DNA of 64,000 nucleotides from positions 20,988,001 through 21,052,000 of the forward strand of contig NW_023503493.1 in the NCBI RefSeq assembly GCF_014529535.1, in the 5' to 3' direction. Source of the DNA: Bradysia coprophila (Eukaryota > Arthropoda > Insecta > Diptera > Sciaridae). A model generated the notes under the pieces. The model ran no database searches and was not told the DNA's origin. It worked only from the letters and a program-made list of their open reading frames with translations. Each line of letters opens with the position of its first letter. Within the stretch, counting starts at the first letter, position 1. Below, one piece after another: positions 56,276-64,000 of this stretch. A program made the translations under genes and the position numbers.

Positions 56276-57190
56276 TAAGACATACTACATTGATAGTTGT
56301 ATTGTGAAGCGTTGGTAGAAGTAGGTAAACGTGGAGCACGTTTGCACACAAAGTACTTATACATGCTATACGTTTACTTACATGACACACATATTTTTTT
56401 TTAATTCTAATTAGAACTATGGTATATGACAATGACCTAATATCGAGAATCGTAATCGTAATTCCTTCTTCTTCTTTTTGCGTAATATTTCGATATTTCA
56501 ACAGTATGAGATTGGAACTCAGGGAATAAAACGTTTTGAAATTTAAATGACTGAATTTAATATTTCTGTTTTTAAGTGAATCCTAAAATCCTGATACAGA
56601 TACATTCATCTCATGTACGTAAAGGACTTGACATAGTTGCTATTAATATAAAATGCACAGTGTACGAATGTTAACGCGCAACAAGTACGATCTTTTGACA
56701 TCATACTTACCATGCGTGTACAAACATCCTAAACGTGTGCTTTTCTCAAACGTGTTGGGCGTATGAGGTAATTTTGCGATGAAGTTACACATACCAAAAT
56801 TTTACACGTCCTACGTCGACTACACGCGTGAGATGTATGGCACACATATCGTACGTAAACTTACATACGACAGGTTTGCCATACATACCCGACGCATACT
56901 ATGCATAACAGAAGTATATCATACATATCCGAAGTACACCGCCAAAATCTTTTTTATCAGTGAACAACATTCACCCGAAAACTCTACTTTTCATCTTTTC
57001 ATACCTTGTCATGTAAAATACTATTTGAGCGTATCTATTGAAATATAAATTTAAAATGAACCATCACAACAACAACGACCGATTGTTGACTAAATTATTA
57101 AAAAAAAAAAATTGTGTCGGGGTCGAAAACGGGGGTTTCGGCCCCTTACATGAAAAGTTGTATACACATCAACTACTGCATACGGTACAA

Positions 57191-57255
57191 CCTTAGAGAG
57201 GCGAATTTGTGAGAGAAAATATTAGAAATTCTCTCACAAATTCGCCTCTCTAAGG
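57191..57255. repeat. Perfect 27-bp hairpin
   Basis: CCTTAGAGAGGCGAATTTGT plus GAGAGAA is followed by an 11-base loop (AATATTAGAAA) and then its exact complement. No mismatch in either arm. Too perfect for a typical animal microRNA precursor; more likely the end of a recent palindromic insertion. Confidence 0.75.
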
Positions 57256-58659
57256 TTTGAATGCGTTATACGGGCTGTTCACAACAGATGTAAATAACTA
57301 TAATTGGCTCTGAAAATCATCATCCGCGAACTTTGTTCACGGGCTAACGTCAAGATTTTTACCTTTTTCGAGCTTCTTTGATTTTGTTATGGTGTGGACT
57401 CTGTAGAGTAGAAAAAACAATAAAACCGATTGAAAATATCATAAGATGTCTTTTTGGTGAAGATGAGAATGGTTTTCTTGTCACAAAATGAACAACACAT
57501 CAACAACTAGAATATTTATCCAAAATTTCATGTAATGTTTATTGTGTGTTATTTGAGATCATCTGCTTCTCTATGGGTAGTGCAACCAGATAACTCACAT
57601 GCCTCGTTACAATATTCGAGTGCAACTTGCTGTACCAAAACCATAAATAAAAAAACCTTTGTTATGAGACAAACTTTTTAATTTTTTAATTTTTTAATTG
57701 TTACGTTGAATCAAGTAGTTAGATATTTAATAATAATATTTTGCATCATCATCAGAACGATTATAACCAGCAGACTATCAAATGATTGCGACTCTTATTT
57801 TTGCGGTTGATTGTTCATTGATTGCATCAATATAATGTTAATTCCCTTTGAATTGCTCTTATTGCTATGTGAATAGAAGGTGTGGTAGATATTCTGCGAC
57901 GCGAATGAAACATATCTACAAAAAACTCTAAATGTCCACAGATTTTTTAAACCTCTTCACAGTCGCTTCAATTGTGCCATTCTTGGAACGTGTCTATCCT
58001 TCTCCCACTATGTCTGTTAAAACAATTTTTTTCGGAAATTTAAGAAGTTTAGGGAAATTTTCGATTCAAATTTAAAATTTTTAAAAATTCTGAAAACTCA
58101 TTAATTTAGGATTTTTGGTAATTTTTAAAGATTTTAAGGAATCTTTAGGAGTTTAAAAATTTTCGAAAATTCTTAATTCTCTAATTTAGGAATTAAAAAA
58201 ATATTTTAAATTCGGTATTTGCCTTCAAACGACTCGATTTATTGTTATCTCACTCTCACTTTTAGCAATTCAAAGTGACTAGGTTACAAATGCATCAGAA
58301 GTAAGTCAGATTACTGAAAATTTTCGAAATGGACCTTTCCAAAAAATCGTTTTTTGTGTTCTAATCAATAGCTCGTAAAATTTTATTTCTCGTAGATTGG
58401 TGTCTTTCGCTCTCCAGAAGGTCGATCACACCTTGTAAGTATTTTGTTTTTCAATTACTCTAACAACGTGGCTTGGCCTAAATATTATTCATTAAAGTTA
58501 AGTCATCACTTCTCTATAATTGTTGTTGCTGTTGTTTTTTCTCTTTCAAACTACTGACATTAAACAGATGAATTTTTTAAAATTATTTTGAATCTCTTCC
58601 GCTCTTTGAATATTTTTTAAGATTAATTTTTACTATGGAAATATGAAAGCTAGACCATT

Positions 58660-61237
58660 TTACAGGTATTCATAAAATAAAATCCAGTAAATGCTATTTA
58701 AGAGCGCGAATAAGAATGGGAAAAAACCTCGAGAAAATCGATCAATCAGAATGGCACGACGTAATCTCTGCTGAGCTGGAGTCAATTTCGGTTTCGGCGG
58801 CTCTGGCGGTAATGGCGCTGGATGTAAAATCAGTGTATCTTGTCGTTGAACCCATGGTACTTCGTTACAACTGTCCTGGCTGCATCGACTGCGTCGTCCA
58901 TTCTGTAAACACTGAATTTGAAAATTGTGCCGATTTAAGAAAGCTAAGGCTATGTTTCGGGTGAAAGTACGAAAATATTACCTTCGGAGGCGCATAGTCG
59001 AAAGGTTTCTCCGGTTTTGGTGGTTCGGGCGGTGGCGGCAGAGGAATTGGTTTTGGTAATGCTGTATCACCGAGCACAATGTTGACCAAACAATATTCCA
59101 TTAGAGCCATGAACACGAAACTGTGGAGTGAATAGATATATTGATAACAGCTGCGTCCTCTCTATTGCTGAGGAATAAAAATCTTACATGGTACAAACTG
59201 ACATAAAAGCATCGACTGCCTTTAGATAAGATACTGGAGGCAATGATGCCTGTGATTTTGCATGTTGTGTGGAGAGAGTCAAAAGCGATGTCACCCCTAG
59301 CGTCACTCTGGCCGGAGCAGCTTCAGGCTTGATCCAAAAACTCACCCACTGCAACAATAAAACTAAGACTTCTACTAAAAAATTAAGTATGAGAGGATAC
59401 ACACGTACCGACATTATGACTATCAAACAAGTGGGAATGTAAGTGTGAAACAGATAGTATCCTAATCGTCTTTTCAGAACAAATATCACTTCGAGACACG
59501 TAAAATTACCTGTAATAGTTGACATTAAACAGTCAATTTAACTCAAATGAGTCATAAGTGAAACAACAATTCATTAACATCAAATTGTCAAATTAAAGTC
59601 CAAAAGTTTAATTTGGTCCCTGTAACAGTTTGTATTACCCGTTGAATACACTTGAGTACAGTCAGCCGTGTGATTTTGCACCAATGCTAGTTGTGGAAGT
59701 TCTATATGCTCGTCCACAACTAAAGGTACCTCAGGATCCCATTGAAATATCATATCATCAGTTGTATGCGACACTGAAATTTTTTTACCGCTCAAAACAA
59801 GGACGACAAAATCATTTTCGATTTTCAACTTACAACTTTCCATTTGTAATTTGCATTCTTGCGTGTCATGTGGATAAATTGCGAAATTCATTGCGCATGA
59901 TAGTCTCAATGTTAGCTTTACCATGTAGAGTATCGTTTTATCCTTGTACAACCACATGTAGTGATTCGGAATGGTCATAGTTTGAAAAGTGACTGATTTG
60001 GCATTTTTGAAAAATGAGTCTGGTCTCCACATATTTTTCAGCCAATCCACTTCGAGCAAGCGATATTCTTGGGTCATATTTTCTGGCAATCTCAGTCTAT
60101 GATCTTTCCAAGTTTGAGCGAAAAATATATCAGCTGCGTAGGTCTAACAACAGAAATATATGTTCGTCATATCAATTAAACGACAATACGTTTATAGGAG
60201 AAAAATGATTTAATGGCACGTCGCCGGTAGCTTTTCCGAAGTACAATGTGTAAATGGTAAGAGCGTTTCAAGTTCAAATGGCTTCAATATTCGAATTTAA
60301 AACGCACCTGTGCGCGATGTGATACCTTTTTACCTTACTTACTGCGTCCAACTCTCACTTACCATGCTTGTTTCGTCTATCGAATCTAGACCCATAACCG
60401 TAACGTGAAAATAAACTATGGTCGGCTGTCCTTCTTTTTTTGGAGGTCTCATCTTGTCATATTGTGAGGTATCCTCCGGTAATAATTGTCTAAATGAAAG
60501 ACCAGTTCTAAAAGGAAAATTAATTTGTTTGACTTTCACATAATCATATCCACGTCAATCGTATCGCATCGTTATAATACTAAAAACGTGCACACACAAA
60601 GACTTTGGTGTTATAATTTAGATCGAAGTGATACGGTATGAAGTTTAGCAGGATATTTTTCACTCCATAATAATAAATGTAACGAGAGCTGTCGTCATAT
60701 TTTATGCAATGAAAAACTCACCGTAAGTCACGGGGCGTTCTTAAAAAAGATTTAATAAAATTGTGTAAGTTTTGTAGGTTGAAATGTCACCGTTATAGTT
60801 CAAGTGGTTCAAGCATTTTATTCTCTACTTAATGGCTTATAAGAGGCGGTGAAGATGTTTGGTATTGATTTTACGTTTTTCTAATGGTTAAAAATTAGCG
60901 GATTATGACGTAAAAAGTTTGTATCTATGTCGTATATACATTAGAGTAACATTCTATTGAATATAATTGCAATATGCGACGTCTACGTTACAAAGAAAAA
61001 TTGAAAGTGGGACATAAAAATTGCTATACACGATTAATGGAGCACATTACCCTTACATGAGTTCGTTTTTGCCTCATTATATTGCTAAACTATATTAATC
61101 TAGCATTTGATGTAAAAGATGGTGGATAGCTTAATGGACGACACTATAAAAACAACTTACTGAAAATGCTCTCCTGCAACTATGGTTTCTCCCATCCAAA
61201 GTGTGATTGAGAAAAAAAGGAACAGATCAGGAATCAT
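58660..61237 (-). CDS. pHCl-1: pHCl-type Cys-loop ligand-gated chloride channel subunit
   Basis: Plasma-membrane anion channel subunit; in insects pHCl channels are gated by pH or amines. Eight exons: 61161-61237, 60363-60507, 59834-60143, 59639-59773, 59409-59509, 59188-59348, 58982-59120 and 58660-58902 (1311 nt, 436 aa, all phases match). A signal peptide ([15 protein letters not shown]) leads into [40 protein letters not shown] and [12 protein letters not shown]. The Cys-loop is C157-x13-C171. M1-M3 follow with the anion-selectivity motif [12 protein letters not shown] between M1 and M2. The intracellular loop is short and Pro-rich, and M4 ends in FYEYL. The intron at 59774-59833 is 60 bp, in frame and stop-free. 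A longer 5'UTR upstream of 61244 is likely. Confidence 0.95.
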
Positions 61238-61244
61238 AACGGAT

Positions 61245-64000
61245 CTAAAAAAGTAGAAAATTGTAAATTTAAAATAAAATAACAGATTTAATTATTAGGG
61301 GAATTCCTTCAATATGCCGGTGGTACAAAACTTTATTCTAGCTGGAAAATTAATTAATTCCAGGAGTGGCGCTATCTAATATGTAAAACCAAAAGAACAT
61401 ACTCCTTTTTCACTTTATTCGGGGCTTTTCACTGAGACACCAAAAACAAACAAACTCCTTTTCTCATTTAATGGCGGGATTTCCACTGAGACATTAAAAC
61501 AACAAACTCCGTTCTTCATTCATCGAAATTAAACGAACAGAGTATCAACCTCTTCCCTTACCCATGGAATTCACGTTAAGTGAAAAATACGAAGTCAGAC
61601 GCTGTTTCGACCTCGGGATTCACTTTGTGAAAGCTTAGCCTATTTGAAATGAAAACTAAACTTTTTGTGGTATAAAATCGAATTTTTTCGATATCACCAA
61701 ATGATAGAATTCTTTTATTTAAGTTTTTCACGAAGTCGCTCATGCAAATTACGGCAGTAGTTCTAGTCTATTTTTATTGTATCTCGTAGTAATCGTGCTA
61801 GTCGCTCATTTCACGATGCCGTGAAGCCACCTCCCCCCGTCCTCTCACCAGTTAATCCTCCGGTTTGTATAATTAAGTCTGTCAGTTGTAGTCTTTAGTT
61901 TTTAAGTTAAGTCAAGTCAAGTATTAGAAAAGGTTTTGTCAAGCATTCCTATCGCCTTCTCGCTAACACACTAAGTTGAAAAGCCGTTCTTAGGCTAAAC
62001 TCTTGCTGCAAGTGAAATATTTTTACTGTATTCAGAATTTGTATTTTTTTGAATGATAAAGTTCGTTAATTACGGCAGTAACGTGTGGTGATTACTACAC
62101 TTCAAAGCACTAATTCTGTGGTACAGTTCTGCCAGTGCATAGTTGAGATTTGAAAGTATGATTTAAGGAACAATCACTTGTCTATTGTTATACTTTTCAC
62201 AATATAGCACCGTTACATCATCATTACCTTTTTTTCGACCTTCACAAGAAAAACCAAATCTTTTACAATTTCCATCTCAAGGCAAATCGGTCATTCTTCA
62301 TACAAACATCTTAAAGGTTCTCAAAGTCACAAAAGTGTTCATGGGATGAAAATAAGTCGATTAAAATGAGTTATGATGGCAACCATTTTAATGGCACGGT
62401 ATTTTTTCTCGATTAGACGGGTTTCTTGTATGCTTTTTTTTCCTATTCGAGCGTTTGAAACGTTTGTTGAGATATTTTATGGCAAAGAAATCGTATAGTT
62501 GTTGTGCGTACATACTCTGTGAATATCAATGCGTATACATAAAATACTCCTCTTTACGCACAATATCTTAGCTTAAATCACACATCCATCATCCACTAAC
62601 ATCCGTTATATGTATGTATTTGTATGCTGAACTGCATTATATATAACTTAAATAGTAAAGAATAATGCCCCAGATTATTTGAAGGGTCGATTCATTGAAG
62701 AGGATGAAAATTCTGCAAAGAAATAAGCCAACATCAGCAAATTTCAGTTTGTTGCAGTAGTTCGTTTTACAAGAGCAAGATGAGACGATAGAGTCCTTAA
62801 TGATTTTCCTGTCATTATAATATTTGCGTGCATTGCATTCAATTCGTGAATATGAGAGGTATTATGTGTTCAGCGTTATAGTCATAGTCGCTTCGGGTAT
62901 CATTAGTCGACGAGAACATAGTACTGTATATAATATGGTAAATTTTCTACAGACATAATAGCATATATACATTAGACATCGACCTATCTCAGAGCTCAAT
63001 TTCTGTGTAGCATATTGTTTTAAGATCAAAGAATTATTCTTTGTTTTTTCAGCATTGAAGTATGTTCTGAAATGACCGACCATAACAATAATTATTTTAA
63101 GTACAACGAGCATACACTGTGCACATTAACATTGTACAACAGGATTTCTTAGTTGCTTTTCACATAAAATGTAACGAAGTGTTTGCAGCATGGAAAAGCA
63201 TCTTGTGACGCCATAATAATCCTGTTCAATCACTTTGATCCAATTTAACATCTCTTTCAGATGCATTCAATCTACTCTACGGAGAATAGGTTCGTGACAC
63301 AGAGTTACGTAATATTTGTGTCAGAAATTCATATAATGATGAGCTTTGAGTAATGAGTTTTTTCATGTCATTACACGAGAGTAGCGGAAATCTGAATTTT
63401 TTTTTTGATCATTATTTCCATTTCTCAATCTCTATGATAAAAATATAATTTTCTAATTTTTGAATTATTTTAGTTTTTACTGACAATTTAATTGTTTGCG
63501 GTTGATTATCATTATTTGCCTTCAATCTTTTATTTTCGTAAGGAAGTCGCCAAAAACGTGCCACGTTCTATAAGATAATGGTTTTGCCATTAACACTCTA
63601 CACAAAATAGTTTTTTCTGGAAAAATCCAATTAAAAATATTTTTAGACCTTCAATAATTTTACACAGGCTTGGGGAAAGGTCCATTTTCGATTAGTTTTT
63701 GAAATTCTTCAAAATTCTCGAAATTAATTATAAGTCTGGAAAATAGGCACCGAAAGTTTATTGCATTTTTCACAAAGTAGCTGAAAACTTCAGATGCCTT
63801 CGTTGCCAAAACTCGAAACAAAAGAAAACATTTCCTCGGACGACAACATCCTCGAACTGAAATTTCTTACTTTTACCACTACAGGGAGAGAAAAGTGAAA
63901 TTCGACATGTTTTCTGATTTCTAAATGATTCCACACAAAATTTGTTTAACAAATAAAAATCTAAATTTTTCATTTTAGTATTTCATTCTTGTTTAGAAAA
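61245..64000. other. DNA upstream of the pHCl gene
   Basis: AT-rich, no coding exon recognised. A degenerate direct duplication of about 75 bp occurs near 61395-61510 (ACTCCTTTT, then TTTCACTGAGACA / ATTTCCACTGAGACATT, then AACAAACAA). Untranslated first exons and the promoter of the channel gene probably lie here, but I cannot place them. Confidence 0.45.

Larger units (their letters stand above)
54901..58659. other. Intergenic DNA between the MetE-like and pHCl genes
   Basis: Contains the second TTAA-flanked element (55215-55424), a small inverted repeat (ACACACTTGTCAC/GTGACAAGTGTGT, about 55594-55650), the tRNA-like sequence at 56212-56275, a fragment of the hairpin repeat (about 57118-57165) and a perfect hairpin at 57191-57255. 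No protein-coding exon is visible. The segment just below 58660 is probably the channel 3'UTR. Confidence 0.5.

Noticed and set aside
60014-60208. Plus-strand frame opposite the pHCl exons
   Set aside because: Pure antisense shadow of a highly conserved channel exon with no splice or domain support.

Overview
This window is a piece of insect nuclear DNA, most likely from a lower (nematoceran) fly such as a fungus gnat. The evidence is AT-rich sequence, compact genes with short GT-AG introns, and unmistakable insect orthologues: XNP/ATRX, RpL7, REPTOR-BP, the pHCl chloride channel, ZAD zinc-finger and CYP6-type P450 proteins. The species assignment is inference; the dipteran or insect origin is firm. 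All exon models below were built by hand from splice signals and frame continuity, and each multi-exon CDS sums to a multiple of three.

Layout. 0-7.7 kb (minus): XNP, a SWI/SNF chromatin remodeller with a long acidic N-terminus and a tail built from micro-exons. 11.3-14.2 kb (plus): a zinc-finger protein that joins a THAP domain, a ZAD and ten C2H2 fingers. 15.8-18.2 kb (minus): a secreted PYPVEK-repeat, His-rich matrix or cuticle protein. 21.1-22.8 kb (minus): a MIF4G protein of the CTIF/MIF4GD type with a PAM2-like motif. 26.9-32.4 kb (plus): two tandem CYP6-like P450 genes with identical exon lengths. 36.7-37.7 kb (plus): RpL7. 41.4-46.8 kb (minus): REPTOR-BP, with a 5 kb first intron. 51.3-52.0 kb (minus): the gamma subunit of the translocon-associated (TRAP/SSR) complex. 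53.7-54.9 kb (minus): a cobalamin-independent methionine-synthase-like gene, not expected in an animal and a good candidate for horizontal transfer. 58.7-61.2 kb (minus): a pHCl Cys-loop chloride channel with a 60-bp intron that could be translated if retained.

Between the genes the DNA is filled with small non-autonomous elements, and a striking number are palindromic (foldback). They include a 940-bp giant inverted repeat at 38.4-39.3 kb, a 290-bp near-perfect palindrome at 32.5 kb whose half-unit recurs at 11.0 kb, a hAT-type element with an exact 8-bp target duplication and a minisatellite core (48.06 kb), two TTAA-flanked piggyBac-like elements (23.8 and 55.2 kb), a three-member terminal-inverted-repeat family (9.6, 39.5 and 50.5 kb), a tandem pair of complex elements at 48.5-49.9 kb, and a 1.6-kb element invaded by a LINE fragment (34.6-36.2 kb).

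The genes are ordinary, unlinked eukaryotic neighbours, not an operon. The items most worth following up are the methionine-synthase-like gene, the THAP-ZAD fusion, the in-frame channel intron, the XNP micro-exons, the P450 pair and the foldback families.
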